From an uncultured Alistipes sp. (lineage in GTDB: Bacteria > Bacteroidota > Bacteroidia > Bacteroidales > Rikenellaceae), in NCBI RefSeq assembly GCF_963931675.1, contig NZ_OZ007039.1:715657-779656 (forward strand): 64,000 nt of DNA, in the 5' to 3' direction. The notes under the pieces are model-generated. The model saw only the letters and a list, made by a program, of their open reading frames with translations. It ran no database searches and had not been told where the DNA came from. Made by a program: the position numbers and the translations under genes. Shown here one piece after another: positions 25,858 to 35,879 of the stretch (its first letter is position 1; each line of letters starts with the position of its first letter).

Positions 25858-27477
25858 TTAACGGTCAATATCGGGCACCACATAGTCGAGCGTGCCGCCG
25901 ATGGCGATCAGGTCGGCAATCTTCGTTCCCCGGGCGATGGTCTCCAGGCAGGCGACCAGCGGAAGGCCCGTCGAGCGGAACTTCATGCGGTAGGGGTACT
26001 TGTCGCCGCGGCTCTCGATGAAGACCCCGAATTCGCCGCGGCTCCCCTCGACGGCGGCGTAGTAGCTGCCCTCGGGAATGCGGATCACGGGTTTCATCTT
26101 CAGTTGGTATTCCCCCTCGGGGATGTTGTCGATCAACTGCTCGATGATGTTCAGGCTCTGCTCGATCTCCCGCATCCGGACCATATAGCGGGCGAAACAG
26201 TCGCCCTCCGAGAAGAGTACCTCCTCGAAATCGACCTTGCCGTAGGCGGCATAGGGATGGCGCTTGCGCACGTCGCAGGCCCACCCCGAAGCACGTCCCG
26301 TACCGCCCGTGGCGCCGAACGAAATGGCATCTTCGCGCGTCAGCACGCCGGTACCCTTCAGACGCTCCTGTGCGATGACGTTGCCGGTGAAGACCTCGTG
26401 GTACTCGCGCAGCGTCGGACGCATGTAGGCGATAAACTCCTTGGTCTTGCGCACGAAATCGGGATGGATGTCGGCCTGCACGCCGCCGATCGTGTTGTAG
26501 GTCTGTATCAGACGGCCTCCGGTGGTCTGCTCCAGGATGTCGAGCACCTTCTCGCGGTCGCGGAAACCGTAAAAGAAGGCCGTCAGGGCCCCCATGTCCA
26601 TGCAGAGGCACGAGAAGAAGAGCAGGTGCGAATCGATGCGCTGCAGCTCGTCCATGATCGTGCGGATGTACTGCACGCGCTCCGGCACCTCCACGCCCAG
26701 ACCCTTCTCGATGCACATGCAGAGCGCGTGGCGGTTCTGCGCCGCCCCGAGGTAGTCCAGACGGTCCGTCAGGGCCAACGTCTGGGGGTAGGTCAGCTCC
26801 TCGCACATCTTCTCGATGCCGCGGTGGATGTAGCCGCAGTGGGCGTCGAGTTTGCGGATGATCTCGCCTTCGAGCGAGACGCGGAAGCGCAGCACACCGT
26901 GCGTCGCCGGGTGCTGGGGGCCGATGTTGATGACGTACTCCTCTTCGTCGAAGAGGACGTTGCGCTGGCGGATGATGCTGCCGTCGGGCATCAGCTCGAA
27001 CGACGCCGTGCTGTCCCGGGCCACCTCGTTGCTCATGCGCAGGGGGTTCTGCGACGGATCATAGTCCTTGCGCAGGGGGTAACCCACCCAGTCGTCGCGC
27101 AGGAACAGACGCCGCATGTCGGGGTGGTTCAGGAAGCGGATCCCGAAATAGTCGAACGCCTCGCGTTCGTTCAGTTCGGCGGTCTTCCAGAGGTCGCAGA
27201 CCGACGCCAGCACCGGATTCTCCCGGTCCGGGGTCACGGTCCGCAGGACGACGTTCTCGCCCGTGGCGGTCGATTCGAGGTGGTAGACCACGCCGAAGCC
27301 CTCCTCGCCCCAGTCCATGCCGGTGAGGCTGCGCAGGAAGTCGAAACCCTCGGCACGGAGCCGCACGGCCAGATCGCGGAACCGATCCGCCGGAACGGTG
27401 AACCATCCGTCGCCGCTCTCCGACCACACGGCCGCGGGTTCCCACGCCGTGATCTTCTCTTTCAGATTATTGTTCAT
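25858..27477 (-). CDS. nuoCD: NADH-quinone oxidoreductase fused subunits C and D
   Basis: Fusion of the 30-kDa (NuoC, about residues 1-150) and 49-kDa (NuoD, about 160-539) subunits of the peripheral arm. The NuoC part has [25 protein letters not shown]; the NuoD part starts near [14 protein letters not shown], whose histidines line the quinone site, and ends with the usual DYVVPDIDR. The start is taken at the ATG giving [12 protein letters not shown]; a further in-frame ATG lies 21 nt upstream. The gene start overlaps the end of nuoB by 11 nt. Confidence 0.93.
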   Translation of the reverse strand: MNNNLKEKITAWEPAAVWSESGDGWFTVPADRFRDLAVRLRAEGFDFLRSLTGMDWGEEGFGVVYHLESTATGENVVLRTVTPDRENPVLASVCDLWKTAELNEREAFDYFGIRFLNHPDMRRLFLRDDWVGYPLRKDYDPSQNPLRMSNEVARDSTASFELMPDGSIIRQRNVLFDEEEYVINIGPQHPATHGVLRFRVSLEGEIIRKLDAHCGYIHRGIEKMCEELTYPQTLALTDRLDYLGAAQNRHALCMCIEKGLGVEVPERVQYIRTIMDELQRIDSHLLFFSCLCMDMGALTAFFYGFRDREKVLDILEQTTGGRLIQTYNTIGGVQADIHPDFVRKTKEFIAYMRPTLREYHEVFTGNVIAQERLKGTGVLTREDAISFGATGGTGRASGWACDVRKRHPYAAYGKVDFEEVLFSEGDCFARYMVRMREIEQSLNIIEQLIDNIPEGEYQLKMKPVIRIPEGSYYAAVEGSRGEFGVFIESRGDKYPYRMKFRSTGLPLVACLETIARGTKIADLIAIGGTLDYVVPDIDR

Positions 27478-28126
27478 GGTTCGCATCTTTTTCCACATTC
27501 AGTTCATTCTTTTCGGCCATCAGGTCACGGCGCATCAGCTCCTCATACTCCTTGCGGTCGATCTGGCGGTTCACGTCGCCGAAGAAGCGCTGCACCTTGA
27601 CCTTGCGCTGCAGCTGCATCAGGCCGTAGAGCATCGCCTCGGGGCGCGGCGGGCAACCCGGGATATAAACGTCGACGGGCAGGATCTTGTCCACGCCGTT
27701 GACCACATGGTACGACTTCTTGAACGGGCCGCCGCTGATGGCGCAGCCGCCCGTGGCGATGACGTACTTCGGATCGGCCATCTGGTCGTAGAGGCGTTTC
27801 AGCACCGGGGCCATCTTGTGCGTGATGGTCCCGGCCACCATGATGAAGTCGGCCTGACGCGGGGAGGCCCGGGCCACTTCAAACCCAAACCGGGCAAAAT
27901 CGTAGCGCGCGGCGCCCACAGCCATGAACTCGATGCCGCAGCAGCTCGTCGCAAAGGTCAGCGGCCAGAGGCTGTTGCTGCGGCCCCACTCGACCACCTC
28001 GTCGAGGCACCCCATGACGACGTTCGTGCCGTTCTCGCGCAACTCGCGGACCATCGACTCGATGTACTCGTTGTCGTTGAAGTCCTCGAACTTCATCGAC
28101 TTGATGCGGGGATTCCTTACTTCCAT
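27467..28126 (-). CDS. nuoB: NADH-quinone oxidoreductase subunit B
   Basis: Carrier of the terminal cluster N2, which reduces quinone (219 residues). All four cluster ligands are visible: the adjacent cysteines in TSCCGIEF, the cysteine in GGCAISGGP and the one in PGCPPRPE. The N-terminus is longer than in proteobacterial NuoB and the C-terminus has a charged extension ([17 protein letters not shown]). Start at the ATG giving [10 protein letters not shown], overlapping the nuoA stop by 10 nt. Confidence 0.95.
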   Translation of the reverse strand: MEVRNPRIKSMKFEDFNDNEYIESMVRELRENGTNVVMGCLDEVVEWGRSNSLWPLTFATSCCGIEFMAVGAARYDFARFGFEVARASPRQADFIMVAGTITHKMAPVLKRLYDQMADPKYVIATGGCAISGGPFKKSYHVVNGVDKILPVDVYIPGCPPRPEAMLYGLMQLQRKVKVQRFFGDVNRQIDRKEYEELMRRDLMAEKNELNVEKDANHEQ

Positions 28127-28467
28127 TCCAAAGCTCCTTTCCGCCAGGCATAAGCCAGGCCCAAAACCAAAACGATCAGAAAAAACAGGATGCTCACCAG
28201 TCCATAGACCCCGAGATCCTGCACGACGACGGCCCACGAGAAGAGGAACACCGTCTCGACGTCGAACATCAGGAAGAGGATGGCGAAAAGGTAGTACCCC
28301 ACCTTGAACTGCATCCACGAGCGTCCGCGCGTCGGGATTCCGCACTCGTAGGCTTCACCCTTCTGGGGGTTGTACGAACGCGGCGAGATCGCGCGGGCGA
28401 TACCCAGCGCAACAGCAACCAGCGCAATGGCCGTAAGGATGACGACCACCAATAACGTGAAATACAT
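28117..28467 (-). CDS. nuoA: NADH-quinone oxidoreductase subunit A
   Basis: First gene of the operon: a 116-residue, three-helix membrane subunit near the quinone site. The diagnostic loop YECGIPTRG and the helix [17 protein letters not shown] are present. The start is placed at the ATG giving [10 protein letters not shown] see no convincing promoter consensus in the 124 nt upstream. Confidence 0.94.
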   Translation of the reverse strand: MYFTLLVVVILTAIALVAVALGIARAISPRSYNPQKGEAYECGIPTRGRSWMQFKVGYYLFAILFLMFDVETVFLFSWAVVVQDLGVYGLVSILFFLIVLVLGLAYAWRKGALEWK

Positions 28468-28591
28468 ATATGTCCTTGAATTTAGGGATTCGACAACGCT
28501 CCGGCCGGGCCTGCAAAGCCCCATGGCCGCAAAAAAACGGACCCGCGACACACGCTGCTCCCGACAGCACGGGCCCTTGGTCCGCCGCAGG

Positions 28592-28954
28592 CTAAATCAG
28601 GATGTGCTCCAGGGAGAAGACGTAGTAATCCACCGCTCCGGGGTGCAATGCGTCGAAAGGCGTCCGGGCTGCAATCCGGACTTCGAAGACGGCATCCACG
28701 GCGGCGCGCACGGCAGCACGCCGACGGACTACGGCCCTCTGGTCGAACGAGATGACCGGGGTTTCGGCCGTGGTATCGCAGGAGTGCGTCCACGCAGAGA
28801 AGTAGTTGTGAACTGCGGTCAGGTAGTCGGAGTCCGTCGACCGGGTCAGCACGGTCTGTGCGCCGCAGGCATCATCCCCGAAGGAGGCCCTGTCGAGGCC
28901 TCCCAACAGCACGAAGAGCACCAGAATCAACAAGTATTGAATTCTCTCCACCAT
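28592..28954 (-). CDS. Small exported protein of unknown function
   Basis: A 120-residue protein with a hydrophobic N-terminal signal (IQYLLILVLFVLLGGLD), two cysteines (DDACGAQ and THSCDTT) that could form a disulfide in the periplasm, and a mixed C-terminal part. I do not recognise a family. The start at 28952-28954 gives the signal peptide; the frame continues open upstream through a terminator, which makes the longer reading unlikely. A near-consensus -7 box (TATCTTCG) lies about 35 nt upstream. It sits 124 nt before nuoA on the same strand. Confidence 0.55.
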   Translation of the reverse strand: MVERIQYLLILVLFVLLGGLDRASFGDDACGAQTVLTRSTDSDYLTAVHNYFSAWTHSCDTTAETPVISFDQRAVVRRRAAVRAAVDAVFEVRIAARTPFDALHPGAVDYYVFSLEHILI

Positions 28955-29079
28955 CGGATCAGCGGTTTCGTGCTGCGAAGATACGCTCTTTCGCGCAGAA
29001 AAAAGAAACTGCAGACCAAAAAATTTAAAAAAAAGACAAAATCCCCGACAAAACGGCGAAAGGTACGACGAGGAATCGC

Positions 29080-29107
29080 AAAAAAGCCGTCTTCTCGAAA
29101 AGACGGC
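29080..29107 (-). terminator. Rho-independent terminator, minus strand
   Basis: On the minus strand the 8-bp stem GCCGTCTT/AAGACGGC (29100-29107 with 29086-29093) is followed by six T. No annotated gene ends just before it. Confidence 0.75.
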
Positions 29108-29296
29108 CCGGGTCCGGATCCCGAACGCTGCGGAGTGCGCGCCATAGGCATACGATAACTCCCGGACGACAAAACGGAATGCCGAAGCTTTGCTCTTCAA
29201 CACCTTCGGGATCCCCGCCTCGTCGTTCCGAACCGACGACCGGGAGCTGCCGGTCAAATAGGTCCGCAACGACCGCGGGTCCGGCATCCGCACCCA

Positions 29297-29331
29297 ACGA
29301 AACAGCCCCGGGAATCCCGGGGCTGTTTCGT
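29297..29331 (-). terminator. Terminator of asd
   Basis: A perfect 16-bp stem ACGAAACAGCCCCGGG (29297-29312)/CCCGGGGCTGTTTCGT (29316-29331) with a 3-nt loop, 50 nt beyond the asd stop. The A/T-rich base of the stem makes it usable in both directions. Confidence 0.8.
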
Positions 29332-29381
29332 CATGGGGTTGCAGGCGGCCGAATCGATCGCCGCAATGCATTCGGCCCAGA

Positions 29382-30374
29382 TCAAATGAGCGTTTCGAGG
29401 ATCTGCACGGCGTTGAGTGCCGCGCCCTTCTTGATCTGGTCGCTCACGCACCAGAATGCCAGTCCGTTGTCGCAGGTCAGGTCCTTGCGGATGCGGCCCA
29501 CGTAGACGGGATCCTTCCCGGCGATGAACAGCGGCATCGGGTAGACCTTGTTCGCCGGGTCGTCCATCAGCACCACCCCTTCGGCCTTCGAGAAGGCCGC
29601 GCGCGCCTCCTCCACCGAGACCGGGCGTTCGGTTTCGAGCCAGATGCTCTCCGAGTGGGCCCGCATCACCGGCACGCGCACGCACGTCGCCGAAACCCGG
29701 ATATCCGAGTGCATGATCTTGCGTGTCTCGTTGAACATCTTCATCTCCTCCTTCGTGTAATCGTTCTCCGTGAAGACGTCGATATGCGGGATGACGTTAT
29801 AGGCCAGCTGGAAGGCGAATTTCTCCACCGTAGGCTCCTTCCCGGCACCCAGCTCGGCATACTGGTTCACCAGCTCGGTCATGGCCGAAGCCCCGGCCCC
29901 GCTGGCCGACTGGTAGGTCGACACGTGCACGCGGCGGATATGCGACACATCCTCGATGGCCTTCAACGCCACGACCATCTGGATCGTCGTGCAGTTCGGG
30001 TTGGCGATGATCCGCCGCGGGGCGTTCTTCGCATCTTCGGGATTGACCTCCGGGACCACCAGGGGTACATCGGCATCCATGCGGAAGGCACTCGAATTGT
30101 CGATCATCACGGCACCGTGTTTGGTGATCGTCTCCGCGAATTCGCGCGACGTCCCGGCCCCGGCCGACGTCAGGGCGAAATCCACCCCCTTGAAATCGTC
30201 GTTATGCTGCAGGAGTTTGACCGTCAGGTCTTTCCCGCGGAAGCGGTACGTCCGTCCGGCACTCCGCCGGGAACCGAACAGCAACAGTTCGTCGATCGGC
30301 AGATCGCGTTCTTCGAGAATTTGCAGGAACTCCTGACCCACGGCGCCGCTGGCGCCCACGATGGCTATTTTCAT
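29382..30374 (-). CDS. asd: Aspartate-semialdehyde dehydrogenase
   Basis: Cytosolic enzyme reducing aspartyl phosphate to the semialdehyde with NADPH, the second step toward diaminopimelate, lysine, threonine and methionine. The 330-residue protein has the NADP motif [10 protein letters not shown] (7-16), the catalytic cysteine in NPNCTTIQ (Cys128) and the SGAGASAM segment. Start at the ATG giving [10 protein letters not shown]. It has its own promoter and terminator. Aspartokinase (37600) and dapD (41298) of the same pathway lie within 12 kb. Confidence 0.96.
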   Translation of the reverse strand: MKIAIVGASGAVGQEFLQILEERDLPIDELLLFGSRRSAGRTYRFRGKDLTVKLLQHNDDFKGVDFALTSAGAGTSREFAETITKHGAVMIDNSSAFRMDADVPLVVPEVNPEDAKNAPRRIIANPNCTTIQMVVALKAIEDVSHIRRVHVSTYQSASGAGASAMTELVNQYAELGAGKEPTVEKFAFQLAYNVIPHIDVFTENDYTKEEMKMFNETRKIMHSDIRVSATCVRVPVMRAHSESIWLETERPVSVEEARAAFSKAEGVVLMDDPANKVYPMPLFIAGKDPVYVGRIRKDLTCDNGLAFWCVSDQIKKGAALNAVQILETLI

Positions 30375-30416
30375 GGTTCGTTTCGTTTTATCGGTTTGGG
30401 GGCCAAACTTTTCGGG

Positions 30417-30446
30417 CAAAGATAGTAAAAATTTTTAAGAAACAAA
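30417..30446 (-). promoter_or_regulatory. Promoter of asd
   Basis: Minus strand TTTG (30443-30446), 18 nt, TATCTTTG (30417-30424). Spacing is one short of the usual 19-20. The leader (about 36 nt) contains the small inverted repeat GTTTGG/CCAAAC. Confidence 0.7.
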
Positions 30447-30500
30447 CCCGGCGACCCAATTCCCCCCCCCTCAGCACAAAGGGATTCTTCCGCCGAGGCG

Positions 30501-32903
30501 TCAATCGAAGAAGGCGTCATCGTCGCTCTCCTCCGGACCGACGGCATCCATTTCGTCCTCACAGTCGTAGCGGGGCATCATCGCCGGGCGCACGAACTGG
30601 TCCTCGCGAGTGACGCCGAGGCGTCCGTCGTCGTAGACGCGCTTCATGAACTCGCCGATGATCGGCAGGGCCGCCACGCTGCCCTCTCCGCCCGAGATGA
30701 AGTGCACCGACTGATCCTCGCCGCCGACCCACGCCCCGGCCACCAGCTTCGGGGCCACGCACATGAACCAGGCGTCGCGGTTCTTGTTCGACGTACCGGT
30801 CTTACCGCCGATCTCCATGTCCGTCAGTCCGAACTGCCACTTCAGACGCCCGGCCGTTCCGGCATTGACCACCCCTTCGAGCATCGTCAGCATCGTATAG
30901 GCCGTGCGCTCGCTGATGGCATCCTGCGACTGCGGGATGAACGTCGCGATGAGGTTGCCCTGGCGGTCTTCGATACGCGTCACGAAGATCGGATCGGTAT
31001 GCACGCCCTCGTTGGCGAAGGTCGAGAAGGCGCTCACCATCTCGTAGACGTTCGACTCCGAGGTCCCGAGGCACAACGCCGGGACCGGATCGATATAGCT
31101 GCGGATACCCATGTTGTGGATGAAGTCGGCCACGGCTTCGGGCTGCTTGGCCTGCTTCATGATCCACGCCGAGTAGTTGTTGCGACTGCGGGCCAGGCCC
31201 CAGCGCAGCGGGTGCAGCACACCGTCGTACTCGACCCGTCCGGCCTCCTTCGGCGACCAGGCCGTGCCGTTGGCCGTCTCGATCGTCGTCGGGAGGTTCG
31301 GAACCATTGTACAGGGCGTAAAGCCGAGGTGGTCGATGGCGAACGTATAGATGAAGGGCTTGATCGTCGAACCGATCTGCCGCTTGCCCTGCTTGGCCAT
31401 GTCGTACTTGAAATAGCGGAAGTTCGGACCGCCGACATACGCCTTGACCGCTCCCGTGCGGGGGTCCATCGCCACCATCGCGGCCCGCATGATGCGCTTG
31501 TGGTGGAGGATCGAGTCGCGCGGCGTCATCAGCGTGTCGCGCTCGCCCTTGTAGGTGAAGACCTTCATCGCACAGGGTTTGTCGAACGACGCCGCGATCT
31601 CCTTCTCGCTGCATCCGGCATTCTTCATCTCCCGGTAACGGTCCGAATAGCGGATCGCCTGGCGCATGATCCGCTCGCGCTCCGCACGGTCCGTATCGAG
31701 GAACAGCACCTTCGTATTGCGGTACTGCGCATCCATCTTGGGCTGGATGACCGTCTCCATCTGCTTCTGGACCGCCTGTTCGGCATAGGCCTGCATCCGC
31801 GAGTTGATCGTCGTATAGATCTTCAGGCCGTCGCGGTAGATGTTGTAGGGCGTACCGTCGGCCTTGGTGTTCTTGTGGCACCAGCCGTAGAGCGGATTCT
31901 CCTCGTACTCCTTCACCGCCTGGTCGTAGTCCCATTCGTTGTAGAACTGGTTGCGTTTCGGGCGCTCGGCATTCATCACCAGACGCAGCATCTCCCGGAA
32001 ATAGGTCGCCGAGCCCTCGTTGTGCGAAACCGGCTTGTAGTTCAGCACGATGGGCAGCGCCGAGATCGAATCGCACTGTCCGCGGGTCAGCGCCCCGGAC
32101 TCCCTCATGCGCGCAAGCACCAGATTGCGGCGGGCCAGCGCATTGTCCGGGTTCCGCACCGGCGAGTAGCGCGTCGGGGCGTTCACCACCCCCACGAGCA
32201 CCGCCGCCTCCTGGACGTTGAGCTCGTGCGGCTCCTTGTTGAAGAACGTATGGGCCGCCGACTTGATGCCGTAGGCGTTCGAACCGTACTCCACCGTATT
32301 GAGGTACATCGCGGCGATCTCCTCCTTGGTGTAGTTGTATTCGAGTTTGAGGGCCGTGATCCACTCCTTGAGTTTCGCCGTCACGAGCTTCGCCGTGCGC
32401 GCGATCCGCCCGCGGTTGCGGGCCGTATCGCGCGGGAAGAGGTTCTTGGCCAACTGCTGCGTGATGGTCGAACCGCCGCCCTGGGAGGTGTTCTGCAGCA
32501 GCACGGTCTTCACGGCCACACGCGCCAGCGAGGGGATGTCGATACCCGAATGGCTGCGGAAGCGCACGTCCTCCGTGGAGATGAGCGCCGCGACGATCGG
32601 CGGCACCTCGTGTCCGTCGAGGCGGATATGGAGCGTCGAATCCGCCGGGAAAAGGTCGGCATACTGCACGTAGGAGCGGTTCTGCACGAAGAACGTGCCG
32701 ATGACCTTGCCGTCCTCGGAGTAGATCTCCGTGGCGAGGTTGCTCCGGGGGTTCTCCAGCTCCTCGAACGAGGGCAGCCGCCCGAACGTCCCGAGGGCCG
32801 AGAGCAGCAGCAGGATTCCCAACAGGGCAAAGGGCGCGAAGGCCACACCCCAGATCCACTTGATCGCTTTCGGGCTGATTCCCGACGTCTTGCGTTGTGC
32901 CAT
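30501..32903 (-). CDS. mrcA: Penicillin-binding protein 1A (class A, bifunctional)
   Basis: Inner-membrane anchored peptidoglycan synthase (800 residues) with one N-terminal transmembrane segment (WIWGVAFAPFALLGILLLLS). The glycosyltransferase (GT51) domain spans about 80-260, with the catalytic-glutamate motif EDVRFRSHSGID and GGSTITQQLAKN. The transpeptidase domain (about 430-760) has the SxxK motif in GSTIKPF, the SxN-type SRNN and the KTG motif KTGTS. The end is unusually acidic (CEDEMDAVGPEESDDDAFFD). The start (MAQRKTSG) lies 17 nt beyond a TATCTTTG box. Confidence 0.95.
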   Translation of the reverse strand: MAQRKTSGISPKAIKWIWGVAFAPFALLGILLLLSALGTFGRLPSFEELENPRSNLATEIYSEDGKVIGTFFVQNRSYVQYADLFPADSTLHIRLDGHEVPPIVAALISTEDVRFRSHSGIDIPSLARVAVKTVLLQNTSQGGGSTITQQLAKNLFPRDTARNRGRIARTAKLVTAKLKEWITALKLEYNYTKEEIAAMYLNTVEYGSNAYGIKSAAHTFFNKEPHELNVQEAAVLVGVVNAPTRYSPVRNPDNALARRNLVLARMRESGALTRGQCDSISALPIVLNYKPVSHNEGSATYFREMLRLVMNAERPKRNQFYNEWDYDQAVKEYEENPLYGWCHKNTKADGTPYNIYRDGLKIYTTINSRMQAYAEQAVQKQMETVIQPKMDAQYRNTKVLFLDTDRAERERIMRQAIRYSDRYREMKNAGCSEKEIAASFDKPCAMKVFTYKGERDTLMTPRDSILHHKRIMRAAMVAMDPRTGAVKAYVGGPNFRYFKYDMAKQGKRQIGSTIKPFIYTFAIDHLGFTPCTMVPNLPTTIETANGTAWSPKEAGRVEYDGVLHPLRWGLARSRNNYSAWIMKQAKQPEAVADFIHNMGIRSYIDPVPALCLGTSESNVYEMVSAFSTFANEGVHTDPIFVTRIEDRQGNLIATFIPQSQDAISERTAYTMLTMLEGVVNAGTAGRLKWQFGLTDMEIGGKTGTSNKNRDAWFMCVAPKLVAGAWVGGEDQSVHFISGGEGSVAALPIIGEFMKRVYDDGRLGVTREDQFVRPAMMPRYDCEDEMDAVGPEESDDDAFFD

Positions 32904-32920
32904 AAAGCCGAATTTTGCAG

Positions 32921-32928
32921 CAAAGATA
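32921..32928 (-). promoter_or_regulatory. -7 box of the PBP1A promoter
   Basis: TATCTTTG on the minus strand, in the 35-nt gap between the preceding gene and the PBP1A ATG; the -33 region is poor. Confidence 0.5.
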
Positions 32929-32938
32929 CAAAATATTC

Positions 32939-35878
32939 CTAAAACGGCAGTCCGAGCGACGCCCCGATCCACACCCCGCCGCTCGACGGTCGGTAGCACG
33001 AGAGTTTGAGCGTCGAGGTCGCCGAAGCCGGTTGCCGGAAGAGGTTGAAGTCGAAGATCAGGTCGCCGCCCGCGGACCAGATGTCATACCACATCATGCC
33101 CGTCGTCCCGGGGATCCGGAAACAGGCGTAGTCGCCCCCGATATTGAGCCGGATCCGCTTGAAGTAGAGCACCGAGCCGATGCCGCCCTCGGGATACCAC
33201 ACCGGCAGCTGGTAGTTGGCCTCCAGGGCCGTGTAGTTGTTCGAGGCGATGTCCGCCGAGGAGAACCCCCGCGGGATCAGCCGCGTGGACTTGTAACTCA
33301 GCGGCGCATAGCCGGTCGGGAACTTGTACCCGCCGACCGACGTCTGATAGGTCGCCGCCACCGACAGCGAGTTGTGGGGTGCCACACCCGGCAGGTAGGC
33401 CTGCCCGTAGAACGAAATCAGGTCGCTGAAGTTGCTGTTCACCGGATTGAACGTGTAGTTCGTCGAGAGGGTGTAACCCCAGCGGGGTGCAATGTCGCGG
33501 TGGGCCATCCGCACCTGGTCGGAGAATCCGACGCCGAATGCCACCTGATGCAGCCCCTTGCGGAAACCGATGTGCTGGATGTTGGTGATCCCGCCGTTGA
33601 CACCCCACTCGATCTTGCCCAGATCGGCCACCATGCCGTTCGAATAGTTCCAGCCAGCCGAGACCGAGAACTGCCGCGTATGGTACCCGCGCTGGAAATA
33701 GAGCGGGAGGGTGGCCGTCAGCCCCACGGAGTAGTATTTGTCGGGGGCCGGGCGCGACTGATATTCGTACTTCCCGGTCTGGGCGTTGTACTGCCCGAGC
33801 GAGTAGAAGAGCTGGTTGCCGCCGTAGGAGGCGTCGAGCTCGAAGCGCACGCCCAGCCCGAAGTAGCGAACACCGAGGTTCACGAGCGAACCTTCGTGGC
33901 GGTTCCAGCCGTAAGAGGCGTAAGCCTCGGTATTCGAGAGCAGGTTCTGCGAGATGACCGTCACGCCGGCATTCAGGTCGATCGTCTGTTCATCGACCAG
34001 CGCAAAAGGATTGAACGCCACGGGCATCCAACTGTGGACATTCACCAGATTGGGGAGCTTGCGGTAGCGTTTCGACCGGAAATCCGCACTTTGGGCCAGC
34101 GAGTCCGCCCGCGTGAAGCGCACCGTGTCGAGGTTCACCACCTCCCAGCGCCGACGCGGCGGATTGACCCGGTTCTCCGGCAGCCGCGACGCAGCCACGG
34201 GAATCAGCGCACTGTCGGACGGCTGCTCCGCCACGCGGTAACCCAGCCGGTCGTAGGTCGTCACGAGCACGTCGCCGCCGGCCGGGGCCGGATCGAACGA
34301 GCCGTAGGCGGAGGTCGTGATGCGGTATTCTCGGCGCCCGGTCAGATCGTAGCAGTGGGCCTCGTCCTTGCCCGAAGCGATCGAGCCGTAGTAGAGCCGC
34401 CCGCCCCCGGCCCGCAGGTCCGAAAGCGTGATATAAGCCCCTTCGGTCACGGCGTGCAGCCCCTCGGCGTCGATGCGGCCGATCCACATGCCGCTGTCGT
34501 CGGTCACCAGCACGTACCAGGCGCGCGTCAGGTCGTCCCACGCCAGGCCGTGCAGCTCCTTGCCGTCGGGCGCTGCGAAGCGCTGCTCCCCGGCACCGTC
34601 GCGCCGCACAACCACCGCATAGCGGCCGTCGGGGTTGTATTCGACCCAACCCAGTTCGTCGGGTGTCGAGGTCGGATAGAGCACCCGCCGCTCCCCGCCC
34701 GCGGTCCGGGGACGGCCGTCCGCCAGGTCCATGTAACAGAGCTGCGAATTGACCCGCTGTTCGAAGAGCGTCGAACGCCGGTATTCGGTCCACCAGAGAC
34801 GGCCGTCGCACAGCGTCGGACGGGTCGAAACCAGTCCCGTCGGAGCGATCGTCCGCTCTTCGCCCGTGCGGCGGTCGATGCGCACGAAACGAGATACGCG
34901 GTCGAGGTCGGTTTTCAGCGCCACGACCGCCGTATCGCCCAGCGCCAGCGGCCACTGATAGGTGGTATAGTTCCGTTCGGGAAGCCCGACCAGCGGCCGG
35001 GCGCTGTCGTCCTCCTTCGGCAGGGAGTCCCAGAAGCGCCCCAGTTCATCGAACGTCTCGCGGAAAAGCCGCGAAACATTCGTCCCGTAGAATTTCCGCA
35101 GCGAGACGCTCGTCGTAAAGAGCACGTAGGGGTTGCGCGAACCGTACCAGGCGACCTTGTCCCAGATATTCTCGCCGTAGCGCTCCCAGGCATACGAACA
35201 GATCTGGTAGCCCAGTTCGTAATGGTCGGGGATGTGGTCACGGTAGGAACCGCAGAACCACCGGTCGATATTCCTCCGGTCGCGCCCCACGCTCCCCATC
35301 GCGCGATAGGCCATCGAGAAGGAGGGCTGCAGGCCGCGGCCGAACGACGACATCATCGTTTCGGACATCACCGCATCGCCCTCCATGGCCCAGATCGGCA
35401 TACACAACAGGCCGATGGTCGAGCCCTGCTGCCCGAGCAGGTAGCTCAGCACACGGATCAGGCCCCGGTCGAGGTTGTTGTACTGCACGGCATGGCGGTA
35501 TTCGTGTGCCACCAGCTGCTTGTACCACGGCATCGAATAGCTGTCGATGGCCGGCGAGGTGAGGAACTCCACCCGCTTCGGGAGGTACATCACCAGGCCG
35601 TTCGACTGGAAATTCTCGGGGTGCATGACGAACGGAATGCGCATCGGGCCGTGGCGGAAGCCGTAGCCGATGTCGGGCTGCACCGTACGGATGTAGCAGA
35701 GCGTCCGCCGCGCCAGGGCCGAGACCGTATCGGGATAGATCATCCGCACGTCGGGCGTGCGGATCGTCGACCACTTCTGCGGAGGGTCCGAGCCCCACGT
35801 GTAATACTGCGCCGCGGCACGCCGCACGCTGCAGAGCGCGACGGTCACCAACAGCAGGAACAACCACCCCCGACGCAC
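32939..35878 (-). CDS. Large exported HExxH / beta-propeller / beta-barrel protein
   Basis: A 979-residue exported protein of unknown function. A signal peptide (RRGWLFLLLVTVALC) leads to a domain at about 25-280 with HEYRHAVQ (125-129), the zinc-binding HExxH pattern of gluzincin peptidases, in a context typical of peptidase MA-like domains. Residues about 290-620 contain repeated strand patterns consistent with a TolB/WD40-like propeller, and about 640-979 is Tyr/Phe/Asn-rich with alternating strands, ending GASLGLPF, an outer-membrane barrel signature. No ATG fits: the best start is GTG 35876-35878, one nucleotide after the SUI1 stop, which gives a clean signal peptide. Activity is not shown; the third zinc ligand is not assigned. 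Confidence 0.78.
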   Translation of the reverse strand: MRRGWLFLLLVTVALCSVRRAAAQYYTWGSDPPQKWSTIRTPDVRMIYPDTVSALARRTLCYIRTVQPDIGYGFRHGPMRIPFVMHPENFQSNGLVMYLPKRVEFLTSPAIDSYSMPWYKQLVAHEYRHAVQYNNLDRGLIRVLSYLLGQQGSTIGLLCMPIWAMEGDAVMSETMMSSFGRGLQPSFSMAYRAMGSVGRDRRNIDRWFCGSYRDHIPDHYELGYQICSYAWERYGENIWDKVAWYGSRNPYVLFTTSVSLRKFYGTNVSRLFRETFDELGRFWDSLPKEDDSARPLVGLPERNYTTYQWPLALGDTAVVALKTDLDRVSRFVRIDRRTGEERTIAPTGLVSTRPTLCDGRLWWTEYRRSTLFEQRVNSQLCYMDLADGRPRTAGGERRVLYPTSTPDELGWVEYNPDGRYAVVVRRDGAGEQRFAAPDGKELHGLAWDDLTRAWYVLVTDDSGMWIGRIDAEGLHAVTEGAYITLSDLRAGGGRLYYGSIASGKDEAHCYDLTGRREYRITTSAYGSFDPAPAGGDVLVTTYDRLGYRVAEQPSDSALIPVAASRLPENRVNPPRRRWEVVNLDTVRFTRADSLAQSADFRSKRYRKLPNLVNVHSWMPVAFNPFALVDEQTIDLNAGVTVISQNLLSNTEAYASYGWNRHEGSLVNLGVRYFGLGVRFELDASYGGNQLFYSLGQYNAQTGKYEYQSRPAPDKYYSVGLTATLPLYFQRGYHTRQFSVSAGWNYSNGMVADLGKIEWGVNGGITNIQHIGFRKGLHQVAFGVGFSDQVRMAHRDIAPRWGYTLSTNYTFNPVNSNFSDLISFYGQAYLPGVAPHNSLSVAATYQTSVGGYKFPTGYAPLSYKSTRLIPRGFSSADIASNNYTALEANYQLPVWYPEGGIGSVLYFKRIRLNIGGDYACFRIPGTTGMMWYDIWSAGGDLIFDFNLFRQPASATSTLKLSCYRPSSGGVWIGASLGLPF

Positions 35879-35879
35879 C

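Larger units (their letters stand above)
28955..29381. other. Gene-free stretch with two terminators
   Basis: No credible gene. It holds an AT-rich promoter-like segment for the small exported protein (near 28975-29040), a minus-strand terminator (29080-29107), about 190 nt of unexplained sequence (29108-29296), and the terminator following asd (29297-29331). Confidence 0.6.
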
